The notes beneath the pieces were generated by a model. That model was not told the origin of the DNA and ran no database searches. It saw nothing but the letters and a program-made list of their open reading frames with translations. A program made the position numbers and the translations under genes. Shown here piece by piece: positions 57,112-64,000 of a stretch of 64,000 bases of DNA (position 1 is its first letter; each line of letters begins with the position of its first letter). Origin of the DNA: Flavobacteriales bacterium. Its GTDB lineage: Bacteria > Bacteroidota > Bacteroidia > Flavobacteriales_F > PHOS-HE28. The DNA is taken from NCBI GenBank assembly GCA_026129465.1, contig JAHCIA010000001.1, forward strand, positions 3,307,583 through 3,371,582, given 5' to 3'.

Positions 57112-58289
57112 CAGGGGAGTTTGATGAAGGAGGCGCGGAGGCGATCGCCGTCCTGTTCCAGGTCGATCGCATAGCGGCCCGGTGCGAGGCTTTCGATGCC
57201 GATGCCGCCCCCTGCGACATAATGGCCGGCCATCACTTCGCGGCCGGTGGTGTCCAGGATGCGATAGACCACCCCTGGCCAATGGTCGGGCAGCAGGAGG
57301 TGGAGGTTGGCGCTGGCCGGGTTCGGGTAGACACGAAGCTGCTGCGCCGTGGTTTCCGCTACGCCGGTGCCATACACCAGCATCCACCAGTCCTTGTAGC
57401 GATCCTGCCCATTGATGCCCAAGCCATAGAAGAGGATGCCGATGTCCATGAGGTAGCCCTGTGTGGAGGCGACACCGCCCTTGCGCGGCCCGCCGGGGAA
57501 GGGTGGGATGGGCCAGCTGTTCCATTCGCCGGTGATCCAGTCGCGGCTGAAGACCGTGTTGTGGAATTCATCCAAAGCGCTGGCGCCGCAGAGGAGCATG
57601 TGCTCCGCAGATGCGGCACCGAAACGTGGCTCCGGCAGGTCCGGACTTGGCGTCCAGGTGTCGGCGAGGAAGTTGTAGGCATGGACATCACCCAAGGCGT
57701 TGAAGTCGGCATCGGCGCCGCCGGCCACCACGTTGTCCACGACGGCCGCGCGGTGGCGCGGTGGTCCGGGCATGGGCGCGCGTGGCGACCAGGTGTTGGA
57801 GGCGTGGTCGTAGCGCCAGACCTCGTTGGTCGGTTCGCCATTGGCCAGCATGCCGCCGCAGACGTAGGCGTGGTCCCAGGTGGTGATCACCGATGCGGCA
57901 TAGCGGCCCGCTGCGGGCAGCGATGCGCGTTGGGTCCAGGTATCCGTCAAGGGGTCGTAGCGCCACAATTCACTGAGCGGGCCGTTGTCGTCCAGCCCGC
58001 CGAAGAGGTAGCCGCGCTCATCGCCCAGTTTGAAACCGCTGCAGTACTGGCGCGGACCCGCTGGCAGGGGCGCCACGGGTTCCCACTCTTCCGTGGCCAT
58101 GGAGTAGGCGTACCAATCGTTGGTGAGACCCCAGCCCACCTCCATGCCGGTGCCCACGTAGATCTTGTCGTACGAATGGAAGACGGCCGCATCGTCGCGG
58201 GCCGTGCCTGGGAAATCCGCCATGGGCATCCACCATTGGCCGGCGAGCGGCAAGGCGATGGACAATGCGGGAACGATGGACCAGCGCAT
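57111..58289 (-). CDS. Secreted T9SS protein with kelch-type propeller
   Basis: 392 residues with a short signal peptide. Five to six kelch-like repeats of about 48 residues each contain GGLDDNGPLSELWRYDPLTD and GGMLANGEPTNEVWRYDHAS patterns with paired Gly and Trp. The C-terminus has LRVYPNPASANLHLLL and ASFIKLP, a T9SS tail. It is the first gene of a coupled pair with the O-methyltransferase. Confidence 0.88.
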   Translation of the reverse strand: MRWSIVPALSIALPLAGQWWMPMADFPGTARDDAAVFHSYDKIYVGTGMEVGWGLTNDWYAYSMATEEWEPVAPLPAGPRQYCSGFKLGDERGYLFGGLDDNGPLSELWRYDPLTDTWTQRASLPAAGRYAASVITTWDHAYVCGGMLANGEPTNEVWRYDHASNTWSPRAPMPGPPRHRAAVVDNVVAGGADADFNALGDVHAYNFLADTWTPSPDLPEPRFGAASAEHMLLCGASALDEFHNTVFSRDWITGEWNSWPIPPFPGGPRKGGVASTQGYLMDIGILFYGLGINGQDRYKDWWMLVYGTGVAETTAQQLRVYPNPASANLHLLLPDHWPGVVYRILDTTGREVMAGHYVAGGGIGIESLAPGRYAIDLEQDGDRLRASFIKLP

Positions 58290-58389
58290 GAGGTGAAGGT
58301 AAGACGGAGGCCATTTCCGTTCTGCTGCCCGCCCTACCTTGGCACGGTCTTCGTCGGCCCGCGCGTTCCCATTTCAACATCTCTTACGC

Positions 58390-58797
58390 ATGAAAGCATC
58401 CGCACTCCTTTTGATCATCGCGCTGTGCACGGCCACCGCCGCCAGCGCCCAGAAAGTGAACGAGACCGTGGAGATCGAATCCAGCGGCGCCTGGTACAAA
58501 GGCAAGATCCTCAAGGTCGATGGCGACAAGTACTTCATCACCTACGATGGCTGGGACGAAAGCTGGAACGAATGGGTGGGCAGGGACCGCCTGCGTGGCT
58601 TCAAGACCGCTGCGACACCGGCACCCGCCTCGCCCCTCACCAAGTTCAAGGTGGGCGACCGCGTGGAGGTGGAGTACGGCATGGTGCCCGCGCCCGCCAC
58701 GGTGATCGAAGTGGGCGAGAACAAGTACCACATCCAGTACGACAACAAGCTCTACAAGAGCAAGTGGGTGACGGAGCGGGAGATCAAGAAACTCTGA
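58390..58797 (+). CDS. Secreted protein with two Tudor-knot/chromo-like domains
   Basis: 135 residues, signal peptide MKASALLLIIALCTATAASA. Two barrel domains of the Tudor-knot/agenet type follow: GAWYKGKILKVDGDKYFITY, with DGWDESWNEWV (about 32-62), and VGDRVEVEYGMVPAPATVIE, then NKYHIQYDNKLYKSKWV (about 90-130). The fold is usual in eukaryotic chromatin readers and also occurs in scattered bacteria. Here it would sit in the periplasm or outside. Ligand unknown. Confidence 0.82.
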   Translation: MKASALLLIIALCTATAASAQKVNETVEIESSGAWYKGKILKVDGDKYFITYDGWDESWNEWVGRDRLRGFKTAATPAPASPLTKFKVGDRVEVEYGMVPAPATVIEVGENKYHIQYDNKLYKSKWVTEREIKKL

Positions 58798-58805
58798 GTG
58801 GAAGA

Positions 58806-58926
58806 CCACAGAGGCACAAAGGCGCGGAGGACACAGGGCCACACCACCTTCGTAACCAAGGACCCACACGCGAAAGAGCGCGGAGGATGTCATCCTCCGC
58901 GCTCTTTGTGTCCTTGTGCCTCTGTG
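58806..58926. repeat. Compound inverted repeat and bidirectional terminator
   Basis: The inner palindrome has 17-bp arms around one base (58873-58907), AAAGAGCGCGGAGGATG and its complement. The outer arms CACAGAGGCACAAAGG (58808) and CCTTGTGCCTCTGTG (58912) pair as well. It separates convergent genes. The outer CACAGAGGCACA words resemble short interspersed repeats that I recall from many Bacteroidota and other genomes. Confidence 0.82.
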
Positions 58927-58934
58927 TAGGACGA

Positions 58935-60746
58935 TCAGTACGGCAGCTTCCCCGCCTCGATCATCTTCTTCGCCACCACGCGACGCGCCTTGGTCGTGTT
59001 CAGCGGCTGCGTCTTGGTGAAGCGCTTGGCACCCATCAGCATCGCCATGCGCTCGTCGCCCTCGGCGAAGGAGTTCACGGCCTCCTTGCAGCTCTTGTGG
59101 ATGCGGTCGGCGGCGTCGTTGATGTAGAGCTGCGTCATCGCGATCTGCTCGGCGCATGCGGCTTCACCTTTCATGCTCACCAGTTTCTGCGTGCGCAGCA
59201 GGGTGCTCTCAGCCATGTAGGTCTCTATCACCATGTCGGCGATGTGCATCACGATCTCCTGCTCGTCGCCCAGGGCGAGGCCGAGTTTCTGCGCGGCACC
59301 ACCGGCGGTCATCAGCACGGCCTTCTTGAAGTTCTTCACATAGCCCTGCTCGGCGGCCAAGAGGCTCTCGTCCGGCTCGGCGAAGTCAGGGATGCCCAGC
59401 AACTCGCCGGCCACGGCCTTCGCAGGACCCATCAGGTCCAACTGGCCTTTCATGGCGCGCTTCAGCAGCATGTCCACCGTCAGCAGGCGGTTGATCTCGT
59501 TGGTGCCCTCGAAGATCCGGTTGATGCGGCTGTCGCGGTATGCACGCTCAATGGCGCTCTCAGCGCTGTAGCCCATGCCGCCGTGGATCTGCACCGCCTC
59601 GTCCACCACGAAGTCCAGGCATTCGCTGCCCACCACCTTCAGGATGGCCGCTTCCGCAGCGTACTGCTCCACACCTTTCAGCAGCGCGGTCGCGTGGTCG
59701 GCACCTTCCGACTTCAGCTGCTCGATCGCCTTCTCCATGTCGTTGCTGCAACGGTAGGTCGCGCTTTCGGTGGCGTAGCAGTAGGTGGCCATGTCGGCCA
59801 GCTTCTGCTGGATCGCACCGAAGCTCGCGATCGGCTTGCCGAACTGGTGGCGCTCGTTGGCATACTGCACGGCGATGTCCACGCTCTTCTTCGCACCGCC
59901 AAGCGCTGCACCGGCCAGCTTGATGCGGCCCACGTTCAGGATGTTCACTGCGATCTTGAAACCGTTGCCGCGCCCGCCCAGCAGGTTCTCCACCGGCACC
60001 TTGCAGTCGTTGAAGAAGACCTGGCGCGTGCTGCTGCCCTTGATGCCCATCTTCTTCTCCTCGGGGTTCAGCGTGATACCGCCGAAACCCTTTTCCACGA
60101 TGAAGGCCGTCAGGTTCTTGTCCGCCTCGCCGGTCTTCGGGTCGGTGATCTTGGCGAACACCGTGAAGATGTCCGCGAAACCACCGTTGGTGATCCACAT
60201 CTTCTGGCCGTTCAGGATGTAGTGCTTGCCATCGTCGCTCAGCACCGCCTTCGTCTTTCCGCTGTTGGCATCGCTGCCGCTGCCGGGCTCGGTGAGGCAA
60301 TAGCAGGCCTTCCATTCTCCGCTGGCCATCTTCGGCACATACTTCTGCCTTTGCTCGGGTGTGCCGTAGTACAGCGTGGGCAGCGTACCGATCCCCGTGT
60401 GCGCCGCGATCGCCACGCTGAAGCTGTGCCCCGCGCCGGTGATCTCCGTCACCAGCATGTTGGTCAGGAAGTCCTTGCCGAAACCACCGTACTCCTCGGG
60501 CACGCTGATGCCCAGCAGCCCCAGCTCACCGGCCTTGTCCAGCAGGCTCGGCATCAGCCCTTCCTCCAGCGCATCGATGCGGTCCAGGTTGGGCCACACG
60601 TGCTGCTCCAGGAACTCCTGCGAACTCTGTGCGATCATGCGCTGCTCCTCGTTGAATTCCTCGGGGATGAAGATGTCCTGAGGGTCGCTCTCGCGGATCA
60701 GGAATTCGCCGCCCTGCAATGCTTTGGATTTGATCTCAGTGCTCAT
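58935..60746 (-). CDS. Acyl-CoA dehydrogenase with C-terminal extension
   Basis: 603 residues. N- and middle-domain motifs are GELGLLGISVPEEYGGFGKD, CLTEPGSGSDANS and WITNGG. The C-terminal helix core RIFEGTNEINR carries the catalytic-region Glu. An extra about 200 residues beyond the core match the VLCAD-like/ACAD9-type length. It performs the first oxidation of beta-oxidation with FAD. It is the last gene of the minus-strand beta-oxidation run. Confidence 0.95.
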   Translation of the reverse strand: MSTEIKSKALQGGEFLIRESDPQDIFIPEEFNEEQRMIAQSSQEFLEQHVWPNLDRIDALEEGLMPSLLDKAGELGLLGISVPEEYGGFGKDFLTNMLVTEITGAGHSFSVAIAAHTGIGTLPTLYYGTPEQRQKYVPKMASGEWKACYCLTEPGSGSDANSGKTKAVLSDDGKHYILNGQKMWITNGGFADIFTVFAKITDPKTGEADKNLTAFIVEKGFGGITLNPEEKKMGIKGSSTRQVFFNDCKVPVENLLGGRGNGFKIAVNILNVGRIKLAGAALGGAKKSVDIAVQYANERHQFGKPIASFGAIQQKLADMATYCYATESATYRCSNDMEKAIEQLKSEGADHATALLKGVEQYAAEAAILKVVGSECLDFVVDEAVQIHGGMGYSAESAIERAYRDSRINRIFEGTNEINRLLTVDMLLKRAMKGQLDLMGPAKAVAGELLGIPDFAEPDESLLAAEQGYVKNFKKAVLMTAGGAAQKLGLALGDEQEIVMHIADMVIETYMAESTLLRTQKLVSMKGEAACAEQIAMTQLYINDAADRIHKSCKEAVNSFAEGDERMAMLMGAKRFTKTQPLNTTKARRVVAKKMIEAGKLPY

Positions 60747-60752
60747 GGCTTG

Positions 60753-61928
60753 TCAATTCAGGAGTTCGAATACGGAGGCTGCGCCCTGGCCGGTGCCGAC
60801 ACACATGGTGACGACCCCGTACTTCTGCTTCCTCCTTCTCATTTCGTTCAACAGTTGCACGGTAAGCTTCGCCCCCGTGCACCCCAGCGGATGCCCCAGC
60901 GCGATGGCGCCACCGTTCACGTTCACGATGCTGGGATCGATGCCCAGTTCACGCACTACCGCAAGCGACTGAGATGCGAAGGCCTCGTTCAACTCAAACT
61001 GCTCGATGTCCTTCAGCTTCAGGCCGGCAATCTCCACGGCCTTGGGCACTGCCGCCACCGGACCGATGCCCATGATACGCGGCTCCACGCCGGCCACGTG
61101 GTAGGAGAGGAGGCGCGCGATCGGCTTCGCATTGAGCTGCTTCAGCATGCGTTCGCCCACCACCAGCACGAAGGCGGCGCCATCGCTGGTCTGGCTGGCG
61201 TTGCCGGCCGTTACCGTGCCTTTGGCATCGAACACGGGCTTCAGCTTCGCCAGTGCCTCCAAAGAGCTCGCGCGCGGACCCTCATCGGTGTCCACCACGT
61301 ACTTCTCCACCTGGCGTTTCTCCTTCGCGTCCAGGTACACGCGCTCCACTTCGATGGGCACGATGTCGTCCTTGAAACGCCCGGCGGCGATGGCGGCCAG
61401 CGCCTTCTCGTGGCTGGCCAGCGCAAAGGCGTCCTGGTCCTCGCGGCTCACCTTGAAGTCGCGCGCCACGGCCTCGGCGGTGAGGCCCATGCCCCAGTAC
61501 CACGTGGGGTTGGCCTTGCCCACCTTGGCGTTGGGCACGATGCGCCAGCCACCGAAGGGGATGGGGCTCATGCACTCCACGCCACCGGCGATGATGCAGT
61601 CGGCCTGCCCGCTGTGGATCTTGGCCGCGGCGATGGCGATGGTCTCGCTACCGCTGCTGCAGTAGCGGTTCACCGTCATGCCCGGCACCTTGTTGGTGTT
61701 CAGGCCCATCAGGCTGATCATGCGGCCGATGTTCAGGCCCTGCTCGGCCTCGGGCGTGGCGTTGCCCACGATCACGTCGTCGATGCGTTCGATGTCCAGG
61801 TTGGGCACGCTGGCCACCAGGTGCTTCACCACGCCAACTGCGAGATCGTCAGGACGTGTAAAACGGAACTTGCCGCGCCCGGACTTGCCTACGGCGGAGC
61901 GGAAACCTGCGATGATGTATGCGTTCAT
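60753..61928 (-). CDS. fadA: Acetyl-CoA acyltransferase (thiolase)
   Basis: 391 residues. The acylated Cys is in NRYCSSGSETIAIAA. His and second Cys are in NVNGGAIALGHPLGCTGAKL and CVGTGQGAAS. It cleaves 3-ketoacyl-CoA in the last step of beta-oxidation. It is separated by 6 bp from the acyl-CoA dehydrogenase and upstream by 219 bp of repeat DNA from the four-helix-bundle gene. Confidence 0.95.
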   Translation of the reverse strand: MNAYIIAGFRSAVGKSGRGKFRFTRPDDLAVGVVKHLVASVPNLDIERIDDVIVGNATPEAEQGLNIGRMISLMGLNTNKVPGMTVNRYCSSGSETIAIAAAKIHSGQADCIIAGGVECMSPIPFGGWRIVPNAKVGKANPTWYWGMGLTAEAVARDFKVSREDQDAFALASHEKALAAIAAGRFKDDIVPIEVERVYLDAKEKRQVEKYVVDTDEGPRASSLEALAKLKPVFDAKGTVTAGNASQTSDGAAFVLVVGERMLKQLNAKPIARLLSYHVAGVEPRIMGIGPVAAVPKAVEIAGLKLKDIEQFELNEAFASQSLAVVRELGIDPSIVNVNGGAIALGHPLGCTGAKLTVQLLNEMRRRKQKYGVVTMCVGTGQGAASVFELLN

Positions 61929-61936
61929 GGGGGGAG

Positions 61937-62067
61937 TGTCTTATGTCTTCTGACGGTTGACGGTTGCTCGCGGGTCTGGTAGGTCGTGCTATCGGAGAGG
62001 TTTGCTGTATCTGAGAGATTGTCCGTTGTCTTATGAGGGTTGACGATTGCTGGCGGGTCTGGTAGGT
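61937..62067. repeat. TGTCTTATG-type repeats, copies A and B
   Basis: Two direct copies share GTCTTATG, then TGACGGTTGC (or TGACGATTGC), then GCGGGTCTGGTAGGT (61937-61984 and 62020-62067). They are in the same orientation and separated by 35 bp. Related sequence occurs inverted at 62113-62145 and 62570-62634. Confidence 0.75.
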
Positions 62068-62112
62068 AACGCAGTCCGAGAGGATCGCACTACCTGCCAA
62101 ATGGGTGAGCGG

Positions 62113-62145
62113 CATAAGACAACCGACATAGGACATAGGACAGCC
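62113..62145. repeat. CATAAGACA/GGACAGCC-type repeat, copy D
   Basis: CATAAGACAACCGACATAGG, then ACATAGGACAGCC, in inverse orientation to copies A and B. It ends 2 bp before the stop of the four-helix-bundle gene. Confidence 0.7.
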
Positions 62146-62147
62146 AC

Positions 62148-62528
62148 CTAGCTCCGCACCGGCCGCTTCTTGTGTTTCGTTTCCAGTTGTTCCTGCAGTT
62201 TGAAGATCCGGTTCATGATGTGGTCCAGCTCTCCGGTGATCTTGTCCGATTGGGCGCGGGTGATATAGCCCAGCTCGCAAGCGATCATGGACTGTGTGTA
62301 GAGCTCAGCAGCCGAACCGCACGCAATGCCTAGGAAGTGGTAGAACTCGCCATCGTGGTTGCGCGCCGCACCTTCAGCGATGTTGCTGGGCACGGATACG
62401 CCTGCACGCTGCATCTGGCTTGCCAGCCCATAGACCTCCTTTTTCGGGAATTTCTCCGTGGCACGATACACTTCCACTGAGAGGTTCAGGGCCTGTTTCC
62501 ACACGTCGAGTTTCTTGAAGCGGTTCAT
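62148..62528 (-). CDS. Four-helix-bundle protein (S23/IVP family)
   Basis: 126 residues from ATG 62528 (MNRFKKLDVWKQALNLSVEV). The helical signature LDVWKQALNLSVEVYRATEK, PKKEVYGLASQMQRAGVSVP, SNIAEGAARNHDGEFYHFLG matches the 23S rRNA-intervening-sequence / four-helix-bundle family. In other bacteria such genes lie in 23S insertions or scattered in the genome, and the role is unknown. Here the gene is flanked by the repeats at 61937-62145 and 62570-62634. It interrupts the beta-oxidation operon between the multifunctional enzyme and thiolase. Confidence 0.88.
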   Translation of the reverse strand: MNRFKKLDVWKQALNLSVEVYRATEKFPKKEVYGLASQMQRAGVSVPSNIAEGAARNHDGEFYHFLGIACGSAAELYTQSMIACELGYITRAQSDKITGELDHIMNRIFKLQEQLETKHKKRPVRS

Positions 62529-62569
62529 GGTGATGTGGGGTTGGTGGGTTTCGCTCTTGTTAGGCTCAA

Positions 62570-62634
62570 GCAACTGTCAACAGTCATCGGACATAGGACA
62601 GCAACCGTCAGCCTTCATAAGACATCGGACAGCC
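62570..62634. repeat. CATCGGACATAGGACAGC-type repeat, copy C
   Basis: Two back-to-back variants, CATCGGACATAGGACAGC and CATAAGACATCGGACAGCC. Read on the minus strand they give GTCCGATGTCTTATGAAGG, then CTGACGGTTGC, the same motif as A and B. It lies between the FadB-like stop and the four-helix-bundle start. Confidence 0.72.
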
Positions 62635-62635
62635 A

Positions 62636-64000
62636 TCAATTCCGTAAAACCTTCCCCGTCGTTATGATGCTCTGCAACCTCTCCAACGTCTTCTTCTGCA
62701 TGCACAACTCCACGAAGGCCTTGCGCTCCAGGTCGAGCAGGTACTGCTCGCTCACCTCGGTCTTCTCGCTGAGGTCGCCGCCGCAGAGGACGTAGCCGAG
62801 CTTTTCGCTGATGAGCGCATCGTGCTCGCTGATATAGTTGCCGCTGAGCATGCTGTTGGCGCCCACGTAGACGATGCCGAGTCCTTCCTGGCCCATCACG
62901 GTGATGTCCTTGCGCGGCGCGGGCTTGGTGTAGCCCTTGTTCCAGAGGTCCAGCGCGCATTGCTTGGCGTAGGCCAGCTGGTGGGCGCGGCTCACGATCA
63001 CCTCGTCCACGCCGGGACGCAGGTAACCGAGACCGAATGCCTCGTGACCGCTGGTGGCCACCTTGGCGGTGCCGATGGTGAGGAAGCGCTCGCGCATGCG
63101 GTTGATTCGGATGTCGCCTTCCTTCAGTTCATCGCTGAGGCGCAGGGCGAATTCCTTGGTGCCGCCGCCGCCAGGGATGACGCCCACACCGAACTCCACC
63201 AGGCCCATGTAGGTCTCGGCATGCGCCACCACCTTGTCGGCATGCAGGCACAATTCGGTGCCGCCGCCGAGGGTGAGGTTGTGCGGCGCCACCACCACGG
63301 GGATGCTGCTGTAGCGCACGCGCATCATGGTGTTCTGGAAGGTGCGCACGGCCATTTCGAGGTCCTCGTACTCCTGCTGCGCGGCCATCATGAAGATCAT
63401 GCCCACGTTGGCGCCTGCGCTGAACACGGCGGCATCGTTGTAGATCACCAGGCCCTTGCCGCTTTCCTCGGCGAGGTCCATGGCCTTGTTCAGGCCCTGG
63501 ATCACCTCCGCACCGATGGTGTTCATCTTGGTGCTCCAACTCAGGCATAGGATGCCGTTGCCCAGGTCGCGCACCACGGCGTTGGGGTTCTTCCACACGA
63601 TGCTGCTGTCGGGCAGGTCGGCCAATACGATGAGGCCCTCGCCACGGGGCACGGGCTTGTAGCTCTTGCTGGCGGCATCGTAGTACATGCGCTTGCCGCC
63701 TTCCACTTTGTAGAAGCTGGTGTGTCCGGCCTTCAGCATGTCGCCGATCCATGCGGCCATCTTCACGCTGGCGGCTTCCATATCCTTCACCGCCTTCTCC
63801 ACACCGATCGCGTCCCAGTACTCGAAGGGACCGAGTTCCCACGCGAAACCGGCGCGCAGGGCATCGTCGATCTTGTAGAGCTCGTCGCTGATCTCGGGGA
63901 TGCGGTGGCTCACGTACGCGAACAGCGCGTGGAAGCTCTTGCGGTAGAACTCACCCGCCTTGTCCGTGCCGTCGTAGAGCACGGGGATGCGCTTCACCAG
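62636..64000 (-). CDS. FadB-like multifunctional 3-hydroxyacyl-CoA dehydrogenase/enoyl-CoA hydratase (partial)
   Basis: Open to the window edge, so the N-terminal NAD-binding domain is missing. The visible about 455 residues contain the end of the 3HCDH C-terminal domains (ALRAGFAWELGPFEYWDAIG) and a full enoyl-CoA hydratase/isomerase domain: STKMNTIGAEVIQGLNKAMD, then SAGANVGMIFM and HNLTLGGGTELCLHADKVVA. The C-terminal helical region follows. It is the upstream gene of the beta-oxidation run. The intervening repeat cassette separates it from fadA. Confidence 0.93.
   Translation of the reverse strand: MVKRIPVLYDGTDKAGEFYRKSFHALFAYVSHRIPEISDELYKIDDALRAGFAWELGPFEYWDAIGVEKAVKDMEAASVKMAAWIGDMLKAGHTSFYKVEGGKRMYYDAASKSYKPVPRGEGLIVLADLPDSSIVWKNPNAVVRDLGNGILCLSWSTKMNTIGAEVIQGLNKAMDLAEESGKGLVIYNDAAVFSAGANVGMIFMMAAQQEYEDLEMAVRTFQNTMMRVRYSSIPVVVAPHNLTLGGGTELCLHADKVVAHAETYMGLVEFGVGVIPGGGGTKEFALRLSDELKEGDIRINRMRERFLTIGTAKVATSGHEAFGLGYLRPGVDEVIVSRAHQLAYAKQCALDLWNKGYTKPAPRKDITVMGQEGLGIVYVGANSMLSGNYISEHDALISEKLGYVLCGGDLSEKTEVSEQYLLDLERKAFVELCMQKKTLERLQSIITTGKVLRN

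Noticed and set aside
57222-61982. A 1586-codon open frame on the plus strand
   Set aside because: It runs antisense to the kelch protein, Tudor-knot region and beta-oxidation genes. The translation is low-complexity His/Gln/Arg-rich and is a product of high GC.

Overview
The window looks like a high-GC member of the Bacteroidota, most likely a Flavobacteriales-type lineage. Eight predicted secreted proteins end in type IX secretion (T9SS) sorting domains, with the typical NPA/NPS-type motif and a short beta-rich tail. A PorV/PorQ-like outer-membrane protein, OmpA-family lipid-anchored-style proteins and a SprB-type repeat protein are also present. Most starts lack a clear Shine-Dalgarno sequence, as is usual for this phylum. 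Most of the window reads as about 65-70% GC by local counts.

Layout. 1-3,000 is an accessory patch: a gene split by a complete IS5-family insertion sequence with an exact 4-bp target duplication, then a REP-associated tyrosine transposase (RAYT) gene with a 495-bp tandem duplication and REP-like hairpins. 3,000-9,200 holds T9SS cargo, a small membrane protein and katG. 9,200-17,800 is metabolic: an AraC regulator diverging from a cupin gene, proline dehydrogenase, overlapping aroB-aroA, a lipoprotein intradiol dioxygenase, formate-tetrahydrofolate ligase and an outer-membrane protein. 17,800-27,800 holds T9SS proteins, a tRNA-Ala, a propeller-sensor adenylate cyclase translationally coupled to a polytopic membrane protein, a small DNA-binding protein and an OmpA protein. 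28,000-35,300 holds a MATE exporter, a cysteine-free deiodinase-like protein, a secreted S51 peptidase and a coupled pair of outer-membrane genes.

35,430-40,264 is a plus-strand run: hpt-adk-obgE-PAP2 phosphatase-crcB-alkaline phosphatase. From obgE onward each stop overlaps the next start. 40,470-46,542 holds an OmpA protein and two T9SS genes spanned by a low-GC block (about 50% GC) whose edges fall inside both genes. 46,665-52,867 is a tetR-adaptor-RND pump-TolC efflux operon with a palindromic operator. 52,864-56,002 (minus strand) is a coupled chain of threonine aldolase, lipoprotein and histidine kinase. 56,036-58,797 holds a TerB-like protein, an O-methyltransferase, a kelch-type T9SS protein and a secreted Tudor-knot protein. 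58,935-64,000 is a fatty-acid beta-oxidation operon (multifunctional FadB-like enzyme, thiolase, acyl-CoA dehydrogenase) interrupted by a four-helix-bundle (S23/IVP-type) gene flanked by its own family of short repeats.

The strongest candidates for something undescribed are this four-helix-bundle/repeat cassette, the mosaic low-GC block, the RAYT/REP tandem duplication, the cysteine-free deiodinase-like protein and the extracytoplasmic-propeller cyclase coupled to a membrane protein.
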